From: JACVSF01 sp036702855 | GTDB lineage: Bacteria; Cyanobacteriota; Cyanobacteriia; Phormidesmidales; Phormidesmidaceae | Direction: 5' to 3' | NCBI GenBank assembly: GCA_036702855.1 | Contig: DATNQF010000100.1 | Location: 1-5,709 of the forward strand | Length of the DNA stretch: 5,709 bases | Shown: piece after piece, positions 1 to 5,709 of the stretch | Position numbering within the stretch: position 1 is the first letter of the stretch | Layout: each line of letters begins with the position of its first letter | Translations under genes and position numbers: made by a program | Notes under the pieces: generated by a model | What the model was told of the DNA's origin: nothing | The model's database searches: none | What the model saw: only the letters and a program-made list of their open reading frames with translations

Positions 1-1
1 T

Positions 2-1783
2 GATGCAGTAACCAGCACGCCAACTTTGCCTAGCTTGTCTATTGGCAATGCAACCTTAGCTGAAGGGGCATTAAATGCTAGCGGTGCGGCCTCTACACTG
101 TTTACGGTTACCCTTTCTAAGGCCAGCACCAGCCCCGTCACTGTCGGCTATGCAACGCAGAATGGCACTGCGATCGCAGGTCAAGACTTCACGGCAACGC
201 AAGGCACTCTCACCTTTGCCGCTGGTCAAACTAGCAAAACCATTGCAGTGCCTATTATTAATGACACCTCAGTAGAATCCACGGAAACTTTCAAACTGGT
301 GCTCTCGAATGCAACTCAGGCCACCATTCTTAATGGTCAGGGTACAGGCACCATTCTTGACAATGACACCGTTTCTACAACGCCTTCGACTGGCAAATTT
401 AATTACGCTGAAGCTCTGCAAAAATCCTTCCTGTTCTATGAAGCACAACGCTCTGGCGATCTTCCAGCCAGCAATCGGATCGAGTGGCGTGGTGATTCTG
501 CTCTAAAAGATGGGTCAGATGTGGGCCGAGATCTCACAGGAGGCTACTACGATGCAGGCGACATGGTGAAGTTTAACTTCCCAATGGCTGCCTCTTTGAC
601 CATGCTGAGCTGGGGAGTCCGCGAGTACCGAGGTGCCTATGCAAAAGTAGGTCAGTTAGATGAAGCCCTGAATACAATCCGGTGGGGCACTGACTACCTG
701 ATGCGATGCAACGTAACAGATGCTAACGGTACCAAGGAATTTTGGGGACAGGTCGGTAGTGGCCACACAGACCACGCCTCTTGGGGCTCCCCAGAATCTA
801 TGACGATGCCCCGCCCTTCATTCAAAATTGACCGTCAAAAGCCAGGCTCAGACTTGGCCGGTGAAGCCGCTGCGGCTCTGGCATCAGCCTCCATTGTTTT
901 CCGCCAAACGGATGCAGCCTATGCTGATAAGCTGCTGACCAATGCCATGCAGCTTTACACCTTTGCAGATACTTACCGAGGTAAGTACTCTGATGCAATT
1001 ACCGACGTCCAGTCTTTCTACAACTCTTGGAGCGGATACCAAGATGAGCTGGCTTGGGGAGCTGCTTGGATTCATGAAGCCTTGGAAGCAGCCGGAAAAA
1101 CAGATACAGTCTATATCGCTAAGGCCGAAGCTGCCTACACAGGCATTACAGCTAACCTGTCATGGGATAACAAATCCGCTGGTGTCGGCGTTTTACTAGC
1201 TCAAGATACGGGTAACAGCCGCTATCGAGGCGATGTGGAGAAGTTTCTAAATAGCTGGCTACCGGGTGGTGGCGGTGTTTCTTACACCAGCGGAGGACTT
1301 GCCTGGGGTGGTGAGTGGGGCTCACTGCGAACGGCAGCCAACATGGCCTTTGTTGCAGGCGTTTATGGGGACACCGTTACTGATCCACTAGGCAAGTACG
1401 ACGCTTTCTCCCGACGCCAAATCGATTACATTCTGGGCGATAACCCCCGCAACTCCAGCTACGTCGTTGGTTTTGGCAATAACTCTCCTGTCAATCCTCA
1501 CCACAGGGCAGCTTCAGGTACAGATTGGGGTGGTTATAGCGGCCCTCAGCCCAATGCTCATATCCTCTACGGAGCCTTGGTTGGAGGACCTAAAGCACTG
1601 AATGACTTTGCTTACCAAGACTTAAGAACTGACTACATTGCGAACGAAGTAGCCACGGACTACAATGCTGCGTTTACCGGAGCAATGGCTCGTATGGTAG
1701 GCAAATTTGGTGGTGTTCCTTTGACTGATTCACAACTGGATGCATTACCCGGTATTGCCGTGCCAACTGCACCTGCAATCTAA
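2..1783 (+). CDS. Calx-beta / glycoside hydrolase family 9 (endoglucanase-type) protein, 5'-partial
   Basis: This is the C-terminal 593 residues of a larger protein; the frame is open from base 2 with no start in view. The TTG at 26 is an internal Leu codon, not a start. Residue numbers below count from that Leu. Residues 1-114 form a Calx-beta domain (a Ca2+-binding beta-sandwich) with the AEG opening, GQDF at 52-55 and the closing ILDND at 110-114. A Thr/Ser/Pro linker spans 115-123. Residues 125-560 are a full GH9 catalytic domain: YDAGD at 175-179 supplies the usual catalytic Asp pair (D176, D179), PHHR at 491-494 is the first family signature, and NEVATDYN at 540-547 carries the proton-donor Glu (E541). 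GH9 enzymes hydrolyse beta-1,4-glucans, mostly cellulose. All key residues are present, so activity is expected. No CBM3c module, dockerin or anchor follows; a 25-residue tail ends the protein. Secretion is inferred, because the N-terminus is not visible. Family assignment is firm; exact substrate is not. Confidence 0.93.
   Translation, partial: DAVTSTPTLPSLSIGNATLAEGALNASGAASTLFTVTLSKASTSPVTVGYATQNGTAIAGQDFTATQGTLTFAAGQTSKTIAVPIINDTSVESTETFKLVLSNATQATILNGQGTGTILDNDTVSTTPSTGKFNYAEALQKSFLFYEAQRSGDLPASNRIEWRGDSALKDGSDVGRDLTGGYYDAGDMVKFNFPMAASLTMLSWGVREYRGAYAKVGQLDEALNTIRWGTDYLMRCNVTDANGTKEFWGQVGSGHTDHASWGSPESMTMPRPSFKIDRQKPGSDLAGEAAAALASASIVFRQTDAAYADKLLTNAMQLYTFADTYRGKYSDAITDVQSFYNSWSGYQDELAWGAAWIHEALEAAGKTDTVYIAKAEAAYTGITANLSWDNKSAGVGVLLAQDTGNSRYRGDVEKFLNSWLPGGGGVSYTSGGLAWGGEWGSLRTAANMAFVAGVYGDTVTDPLGKYDAFSRRQIDYILGDNPRNSSYVVGFGNNSPVNPHHRAASGTDWGGYSGPQPNAHILYGALVGGPKALNDFAYQDLRTDYIANEVATDYNAAFTGAMARMVGKFGGVPLTDSQLDALPGIAVPTAPAI
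170..177. repeat. HIP1 octamer (GCGATCGC)
   Basis: Palindromic HIP1 site inside the Calx-beta coding region, read as part of Thr-Ala-Ile-Ala-Gly. HIP1 is a highly over-represented octamer typical of many cyanobacterial genomes; this is one of five copies here. Confidence 0.85.
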
Positions 1784-1792
1784 GCGCAATTG

Positions 1793-1832
1793 AAGGGAAG
1801 GGAAAGCCTAGCTAGGCTTTCCCTTCCCTTTT
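1793..1832 (+). terminator. Perfect 38-bp palindrome, probable terminator of the GH9 gene
   Basis: The palindrome begins 10 bases after the GH9 stop codon. The left arm, AAGGGAAGGGAAAGCCTAG (1793-1811), is the exact reverse complement of 1812-1830, so RNA would form a stem of about 17 bp with an AGCT loop. The 3' arm ends in CCCTTTTC, giving a short T run (1829-1832) rather than a long one. Position and stem strength support a Rho-independent terminator. The weak T tract leaves room for a role in 3'-end stability instead. Confidence 0.72.
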
Positions 1833-1926
1833 CTAGAGAATGCATTGTGAAAAGCTTTTTCTTTATGAAAAAGAATGACTGTTTTTCTTTCCATAAAACT
1901 TCTCAAACGCTTGTAAAGCTTGAATC

Positions 1927-1953
1927 AGGGGTTAAATTCCTGACTAAACCCCT
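1927..1953. repeat. Short inverted repeat upstream of tal
   Basis: AGGGGTT (1927-1933) and AACCCCT (1947-1953) are exact inverted copies 13 bases apart. A second overlapping pair, TCAGG (1925-1929) and CCTGA (1939-1943), competes with it. The pair ends just upstream of the candidate -10 box, so it could be a regulator-binding site. With arms this short it could also be chance. Confidence 0.3.
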
Positions 1954-1963
1954 TGACTACAAT
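1953..1963 (+). promoter_or_regulatory. tal: Candidate tal promoter elements
   Basis: TACAAT (1958-1963) differs from the TATAAT consensus at one position and lies 41 bases before the tal start codon, a sensible place for a -10 box. No good -35 hexamer is found 15-19 bases upstream. The overlapping TTGACT (1953-1958) resembles a -35 box but has no fitting -10 downstream. The promoter is therefore plausible but unproven, and may depend on an activator or an alternative sigma factor. Confidence 0.33.
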
Positions 1964-1966
1964 AGT

Positions 1967-1980
1967 GGCTAGCTTTAGCC
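1967..1980 (+). promoter_or_regulatory. Small hairpin in the tal leader
   Basis: GGCTA-GCTT-TAGCC forms a perfect 5-bp stem with a 4-base loop. If transcription starts from the TACAAT box, this hairpin would sit at the very 5' end of the tal mRNA, where it could stabilise the transcript. That role is inference from position only. Confidence 0.25.
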
Positions 1981-1992
1981 CCTAATGCACCT

Positions 1993-1997
1993 AGGAG
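1993..1997 (+). promoter_or_regulatory. tal: Ribosome binding site of tal
   Basis: AGGAG, preceded by T, lies 7 bases before the ATG at 2005. This is a strong Shine-Dalgarno match at good spacing and fixes the transaldolase start. Confidence 0.85.
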
Positions 1998-2004
1998 AGA
2001 GTTC

Positions 2005-3177
2005 ATGGCAAGAAGTTTGTTAGCGCAACTACGGGAGATGACGATTGTGGTTGCCGATACTGGCGACATTCAGGCCATTGAAAAATTTACGCCGCGCGAT
2101 GCAACCACCAATCCCTCCCTTATCACCGCTGCGGCACAAATGCCTCAGTACCAGGAAATTGTCGAAGAAACGTTGCTAAAAGCTAAGAGTGATGCCGGAT
2201 CAGGTGCGTCTGACCAAGAGATCGCTAATTTGGCTTTTAAGCGGTTAGCAGTTGCGTTTGGTCTCAAGATTCTACAAATTATTCCGGGTCGAGTCTCAAC
2301 AGAAGTGGATGCCCGGTTGTCTTATGACACGGAAGCTACAATTGCAACGGCCCGTGATCTGATTGCTCAATATGAAGCAGCGGGGGTAAATCGCGATCGC
2401 ATCCTAATCAAAATCGCCTCTACGTGGGAAGGCATTAAAGCTGCCGAAGTCCTTGAGAAGGAGGGCATTCATTGCAACCTCACCCTGCTATTTGGGATTC
2501 ATCAGGCAATTGCTTGCGCTGAGGCCGGGGTGACGCTGATTTCTCCCTTTGTAGGTCGCATTCTCGACTGGTATGTGAAGGAAACGGGCCAGGAATATGC
2601 AGCCTCGGACGATCCGGGGGTGCTATCTGTCACGAGCATCTACAACTACTACAAAAAGTTTGGCTATAAGACTGAGGTGATGGGAGCGAGCTTCCGCAAC
2701 CTTGGCGAAATCTGTGAGCTGGCTGGGTCCGATTTGCTGACCATTTCGCCCAAACTGCTGGAGCAATTGGACAACACCGAAGAAGACCTCATACGCAGGC
2801 TGGATCCGGAAAAAGCAGCCACGATGGACATCGAGCGCATTCCAATGGATGAGGCTAGCTTCCGCAAAATGCATGAAGCGGATCGAATGGCCTCTGAAAA
2901 GCTGGATGAGGGCATTAAGGGCTTTAGCAAGGCGCTGGAAACGCTAGAGCAGTTCCTGGTAGAGGGCTTGAGCAAGCTTGTTGAAGGCGAGAAAATTTAT
3001 CATGTCGCCGATGGGCTGTTTCATGCCTACGACATGGACGGCGATGGCTTCATCACCCGTGAAGAATGGCTAGGTACCGATGCGGTGTTCGATGCGCTTG
3101 ACCTTGACCACGATGGCAAACTGACCCTGGCAGAAATTGGTTCTGGCTTAGGTGCTGCTGCGGTTCAGTTGGCCTAG
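2005..3177 (+). CDS. tal: Transaldolase with C-terminal EF-hand pair
   Basis: A complete 390-residue cytoplasmic enzyme. Transaldolase moves a dihydroxyacetone unit between sugar phosphates (sedoheptulose-7-P + glyceraldehyde-3-P to erythrose-4-P + fructose-6-P) in the non-oxidative pentose phosphate pathway. Residues 1-318 form the alpha/beta barrel of the TalB type. ATTNPSL (33-39) is the first signature, and ILIKIASTWEG (133-143) holds the Schiff-base lysine K136. D18, N36, E100, T160 and S180 line up with the E. coli TalB active site. After a charged helical stretch, two canonical EF-hand loops follow: D343-D345-D347-T351-E354 and D366-D368-D370-T374-E377, each with the full set of Ca2+-coordinating positions. 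E. coli TalB is about 317 residues and lacks this tail, whereas cyanobacterial homologues of about 390 residues carry it. Start choice rests on the AGGAG site. The gene converges with the next one. Ca2+ control is inferred, not shown. Confidence 0.97.
   Translation: MARSLLAQLREMTIVVADTGDIQAIEKFTPRDATTNPSLITAAAQMPQYQEIVEETLLKAKSDAGSGASDQEIANLAFKRLAVAFGLKILQIIPGRVSTEVDARLSYDTEATIATARDLIAQYEAAGVNRDRILIKIASTWEGIKAAEVLEKEGIHCNLTLLFGIHQAIACAEAGVTLISPFVGRILDWYVKETGQEYAASDDPGVLSVTSIYNYYKKFGYKTEVMGASFRNLGEICELAGSDLLTISPKLLEQLDNTEEDLIRRLDPEKAATMDIERIPMDEASFRKMHEADRMASEKLDEGIKGFSKALETLEQFLVEGLSKLVEGEKIYHVADGLFHAYDMDGDGFITREEWLGTDAVFDALDLDHDGKLTLAEIGSGLGAAAVQLA
2393..2400. repeat. HIP1 octamer (GCGATCGC)
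   Basis: HIP1 site within tal, read as part of Asn-Arg-Asp-Arg-Ile just before the active-site lysine strand. Confidence 0.85.
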
Positions 3178-3224
3178 CATCTGTTGGGCCATTGTTCTGC
3201 CCGAAGCCACTATTTGCCTCACAG

Positions 3225-3262
3225 ACGTTGCATGGACGCAGAATCCTACGCCCATGCAACGT
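3225..3262. repeat. Inverted repeat between convergent genes, possible dispersed cyanobacterial repeat
   Basis: ACGTTGCATGG (3225-3235) and CCATGCAACGT (3252-3262) are exact 11-base inverted copies around a 16-base loop. They sit in the 90-bp gap between the 3' ends of tal and the phosphatase gene, ending 5 bases before the latter's stop codon. No T run follows on either strand, so it is not a classical terminator, although the hairpin could still act on both transcripts. The arms match the core ACGTTGCATGCAACGT of a small palindromic repeat that I recall as abundant in filamentous cyanobacteria; that link is from memory. Confidence 0.6.
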
Positions 3263-3267
3263 ACTAA

Positions 3268-3909
3268 CTATGTTCCGGGTCTTGCATCTAGAGACTCTGG
3301 CAGGTGTGAGCGATCGCCGTGTTTGACTAGCATTGGCCCGTGGGGTTCAAACCGGACAATGGAGACAGAGGCAACGGGGAGATAGATGCGATCGCGATAT
3401 CTCCCCAAGTCAATTCCCAACAGACTACAGAGCAAAATTCGGATCGTGGCCTTGTGAGAAACGACCAGCACATTGCCATCAGTAAACTGAGATTCGATCT
3501 CAGCAATCACTAGCGAGGCACGGCTAGCAATCTGCACAGAAGTTTCACCGCCTCCAGTAGGTGGGTTCCAAGCTGGTTCGGTGAGCCATCGCACGTAGTC
3601 GTCGTTGAAATGCTGCTTAACGTACTCGTTGCTTTGGCCTTCCCACTTTCCGTAGCGGATTTCCTTAATTCCGTCGCGCAACTGCATTTCTAGCCCGGTG
3701 GCCTCACAGAGGGGTTTGGCTGTGGCAATCGTGCGCTTCATAGGGCTGACAAAGACAGCCTTCCAGGGAAGCGTTTTGTACTTGTCAGCGAAGGCTTGGG
3801 CCATCGAGAGCCCAGATTCGGTGAGTTCTGGATCAGACTCGCCACAGTAGCCACCAGTAATGCTGGCTTCGGTTTCACCATGACGGAGAAAGTATAGATC
3901 GAGAGGCAT
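3268..3909 (-). CDS. Histidine phosphatase family protein (phosphoglycerate-mutase-like)
   Basis: A complete 213-residue protein starting MPLDLYFLRHGETE. The LRHGET motif at 8-13 holds the phospho-accepting H10 with R9. R59 (SPMKRT), E83 (IKEIRYGKWEG) and H152 (VVSHK) complete the catalytic set of this superfamily. The following GGYCGESDPELTESG stretch resembles CobC-like and other small phosphatases more than true glycolytic mutases, so hydrolysis of a small phosphorylated metabolite is more likely than mutase activity. The substrate cannot be read from the sequence. The frame is open to 4011 inside glgP, but the RHG motif sits normally only with the ATG at 3909. The gene begins 20 bp after the glgP stop and has no visible Shine-Dalgarno site, suggesting co-transcription and perhaps translational coupling. 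No signal peptide or membrane segment is seen. Confidence 0.92.
   Translation of the reverse strand: MPLDLYFLRHGETEASITGGYCGESDPELTESGLSMAQAFADKYKTLPWKAVFVSPMKRTIATAKPLCEATGLEMQLRDGIKEIRYGKWEGQSNEYVKQHFNDDYVRWLTEPAWNPPTGGGETSVQIASRASLVIAEIESQFTDGNVLVVSHKATIRILLCSLLGIDLGRYRDRIYLPVASVSIVRFEPHGPMLVKHGDRSHLPESLDARPGT
3310..3317. repeat. HIP1 octamer (GCGATCGC)
   Basis: HIP1 site near the 3' end of the phosphatase gene, read on the minus strand as part of Gly-Asp-Arg-Ser. Confidence 0.85.
3388..3395. repeat. HIP1 octamer (GCGATCGC)
   Basis: Second HIP1 site in the phosphatase gene, read on the minus strand as part of Tyr-Arg-Asp-Arg-Ile; it lies only 78 bases from the previous copy. Confidence 0.85.
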
Positions 3910-3929
3910 AGTTTTGTTTGGTAGAGGGC

Positions 3930-5708
3930 TTAAACAATGAGTCCCGCTTGAGCCTGGACGTACTCTTTCAACTCGATATGGACGGGTTCGGTGTGCCAGA
4001 TCTCGTTGCAATACTCCCGAATGGAGCGATCGCTAGAGAACTTGCCCATGCGCGCCACGTTGAGAATGGACATGCGGGTCCAGTGATCTTGGTCCTGATA
4101 CGCTTTACCAACTTGCTGTTGGCAGTCGATATACGCCTGGTAATCCGCTAGCAGCAAATAAGGATCAGTTTGGATCAGGCTAGTTACCAGCGGCTTGAAC
4201 AGCTCTGTGTCGCCATTGGAGAAAAAGCCAGCACTGATGAGATCCAGCACTTCTTTGAGCTGAGGATTACTGTTGTAGTAGTTCCAAGGGTAATAGCCTC
4301 TAGACTTGAGTTCGGTGACTTCCTCACTAGTCAGGCCAAACAGAAAGAAATTCTCAGCGCCTACTTCCTCACGGATCTCAATATTGGCCCCATCTAATGT
4401 GCCAATGGTGAGGGCACCGTTCATCGAGAACTTCATGTTGCCTGTGCCGGAGGCTTCTTTGCCAGCTGTGGAAATCTGCTCGGACAGATCAGCAGCCGGA
4501 TACACCCGCTGGCTGTTGGTCACATTGTAGTCAGGCAAGAAGACGACCTTGAGCCGATCTTCCACGGCTGGGTCGTTGTTGATAACCGCTGCCACCGAGT
4601 TGATCAATTTAATGATCAGCTTGGCCATGATATAGCCAGGGGCTGCCTTGCCACCAAAGACAAAGGTGCGCGGGGTAATCTCCAGATTCGGGTTTTGGCG
4701 AATGTGCTGATAGAGATGAATGATGTGCAGCACGTTGAGGTGTTGCCGCTTGTACTCGTGAATCCGCTTTACCTGAACGTCGAACAGGGTGTCGGGATTG
4801 AGCGTAACGCCGCACTTCTCCCGAATCAGTTTGGCTAGGTTCTCCTTGCGCTCTCGCTTGACCTGTTGCCACGCCTCGCGGAAGCCAGCATCCTCGACAT
4901 GGTTCTCTAGCTGACGTAGTTCATCTAGATTACGAATCCACCCGTCACCAATTTTGGCGGTAATAAGGCGGGTCAGGCCAGGGTTGCTCAACACCATCCA
5001 GCGGCGAGGAGTCACCCCATTGGTGACGTTTTTGATTTTGTCGGGCCAGAGTTCGTGAAAGTCCTTGAGGACAGTTTGCTTCAACAGTTCAGAATGAAGC
5101 GCCGCTACCCCGTTAATTGCGCTACCGCCAACGCAGGCCAAGTTTGCCATTCGCACATAGCGAGGACCCATCTCATCAATCAGCGATAGTCGCGACAGTT
5201 TGCCCGGATCGTTGAAGTATTGAATCCGAATCTTGTCGAGAAAGCGCTTGTTGATTTCAAAAATGATCTCTAGGTGGCGAGGCAAAATGCGGCCAAAGAG
5301 ATCTAACGGCCACTTCTCTAGCGCTTCGGGTAAGAGGGTGTGGTTGGTGTAGGCAAAGGTTTTTTGGGTGATGTTCCAAGCTTCGTCCCAGCCCATGCCG
5401 TGTTCATCCATTAGCAGACGCATTAGCTCGGCCACACCGATGGAGGGATGGGTGTCGTTGAGTTGGGCCGTGAATTTTTCGTGGAAGGTGTTGAGTTTGC
5501 GCCCTGATGTCAAATGAAGGCGAATCATGTCCTGCAATGCGCAGGAGACAAAGAAATACTGTTGCTCTAACCGCAGTTCCTTGCCCTGAATGGGTTCATC
5601 ATTCGGATAAAGAACTTTGCTGATGTTCTCGGAGATGACTTTTTCGTTGACGGCTCCGTAGTAGTCTCCTACGTTAAACGCCTGAAAGTTAAAGGACTCA
5701 ACTGCTTC
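3930..5708 (-). CDS. glgP: Glycogen/starch phosphorylase, 5'-partial
   Basis: The visible 592 residues are the C-terminal part of a glycogen phosphorylase; family members are about 840 residues, so roughly 250 N-terminal residues lie beyond the right edge. The enzyme uses phosphate and pyridoxal phosphate to release glucose-1-phosphate from alpha-1,4-glucan ends in the cytoplasm. Counting from the first full codon, KVLYPNDEP is at 31-39, QLNDTHPSIG at 82-91, TNGVTPRRW at 229-237 and the KRIHEYKRQ region at 314-322. EASGTGNMKF at 418-427 is the PLP-site signature, with the cofactor lysine K426 encoded at 4431-4433. The protein closes with SSDRSIREYCNEIW and a 20-residue tail. The frame stays open through the apparent TTG start at 5537, which is an internal Leu in the conserved CALQDM stretch. 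The histidine phosphatase gene follows 20 bp downstream. Assignment is firm. Confidence 0.97.
   Translation of the reverse strand, partial: EAVESFNFQAFNVGDYYGAVNEKVISENISKVLYPNDEPIQGKELRLEQQYFFVSCALQDMIRLHLTSGRKLNTFHEKFTAQLNDTHPSIGVAELMRLLMDEHGMGWDEAWNITQKTFAYTNHTLLPEALEKWPLDLFGRILPRHLEIIFEINKRFLDKIRIQYFNDPGKLSRLSLIDEMGPRYVRMANLACVGGSAINGVAALHSELLKQTVLKDFHELWPDKIKNVTNGVTPRRWMVLSNPGLTRLITAKIGDGWIRNLDELRQLENHVEDAGFREAWQQVKRERKENLAKLIREKCGVTLNPDTLFDVQVKRIHEYKRQHLNVLHIIHLYQHIRQNPNLEITPRTFVFGGKAAPGYIMAKLIIKLINSVAAVINNDPAVEDRLKVVFLPDYNVTNSQRVYPAADLSEQISTAGKEASGTGNMKFSMNGALTIGTLDGANIEIREEVGAENFFLFGLTSEEVTELKSRGYYPWNYYNSNPQLKEVLDLISAGFFSNGDTELFKPLVTSLIQTDPYLLLADYQAYIDCQQQVGKAYQDQDHWTRMSILNVARMGKFSSDRSIREYCNEIWHTEPVHIELKEYVQAQAGLIV
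4026..4033. repeat. HIP1 octamer (GCGATCGC)
   Basis: HIP1 site near the 3' end of glgP, read on the minus strand as Ser-Asp-Arg-Ser within the conserved SSDRSI segment. Confidence 0.85.
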
Positions 5709-5709
5709 G

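Noticed and set aside
1855..1873. CTTTTTC / GAAAAAG inverted pair as a second terminator
   Set aside because: The stem is only 7 bp, almost all A-T, and no T run follows directly. It is part of an A/T-rich stretch at about 1850-1890 where such pairs arise by chance.
1790..1972. A 60-codon frame between the GH9 and tal genes
   Set aside because: It starts with TTG inside the palindrome, has no ribosome site and crosses the tal promoter region; its low-complexity Phe/Lys-rich product reflects A/T tracts.
2664..2975. A 103-codon minus-strand frame within tal
   Set aside because: It is antisense to the conserved transaldolase barrel and its Ser-rich composition is typical of a shadow of coding sequence.
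2..3177. A shared Ca2+-linked system made of the Calx-beta/GH9 and EF-hand transaldolase proteins
   Set aside because: One protein is probably extracellular and the other cytoplasmic, and a strong palindrome and separate leader divide the genes; the common Ca2+ theme is most likely coincidence.
3184..3204. TTGGGC / GCCCGA hairpin as a tal terminator
   Set aside because: Only six pairs including one G-U wobble, with no T tract after it; too weak to call.
3152..3385. A 77-codon plus-strand frame over the end of tal and the phosphatase gene
   Set aside because: It overlaps two real genes, has no ribosome site and encodes nothing recognisable; it is a shadow frame.
3910..4011. N-terminal extension of the phosphatase by 34 residues into glgP
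   Set aside because: The extension is Arg/Pro-rich, lacks family similarity, and overlaps the conserved end of glgP. The ATG at 3909 places the RHG motif at the normal distance.
4609..4872. An 87-codon minus-strand frame within glgP
   Set aside because: It overlaps highly conserved phosphorylase sequence in another frame and has no family features.

Overview
The window looks like chromosomal DNA of a cyanobacterium, probably a filamentous one (genus not determinable from this sequence). Three things point there. The octamer GCGATCGC (HIP1) occurs five times in 5.7 kb, where about 0.09 copies would be expected by chance. The transaldolase carries a C-terminal EF-hand pair, a cyanobacterial form of the enzyme. 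The glycogen phosphorylase reads like the cyanobacterial family.

Layout from left to right. Bases 2-1783 (+) hold the 3' part of a large, probably secreted protein: a Ca2+-binding Calx-beta domain followed by a complete glycoside hydrolase family 9 (cellulase-type) catalytic domain. The frame is open at the left edge, and its first residues suggest that another Calx-beta repeat precedes it. A perfect 38-bp palindrome at 1793-1830 probably ends that transcript. A 221-bp intergenic region then carries the leader of a transaldolase gene (2005-3177, +), with a candidate promoter, short inverted repeats and a strong Shine-Dalgarno site. The next two genes lie on the minus strand and converge on the transaldolase gene: glgP, glycogen phosphorylase (3930-5708, N-terminus outside the window), and 20 bp downstream of it a histidine-phosphatase-family protein (3268-3909). 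The 90-bp gap between the converging genes contains an 11-bp-stem inverted repeat whose arms match a small dispersed repeat I recall from cyanobacterial genomes.

Glycogen phosphorylase (glycogen to glucose-1-phosphate) and transaldolase (non-oxidative pentose phosphate pathway) both serve breakdown of stored carbon in the dark, so the central part is core carbon metabolism. The small phosphatase is probably co-transcribed with glgP, but its substrate is unknown. The GH9 protein is the accessory element and acts on extracellular beta-glucans if it is active. I found no tRNA, rRNA, CRISPR array, insertion sequence or phage gene, and no convincing novel multi-gene system. The points most worth checking are the Calx-beta/GH9 architecture, the convergent-gene repeat, the glgP-phosphatase pairing and the structured tal leader.
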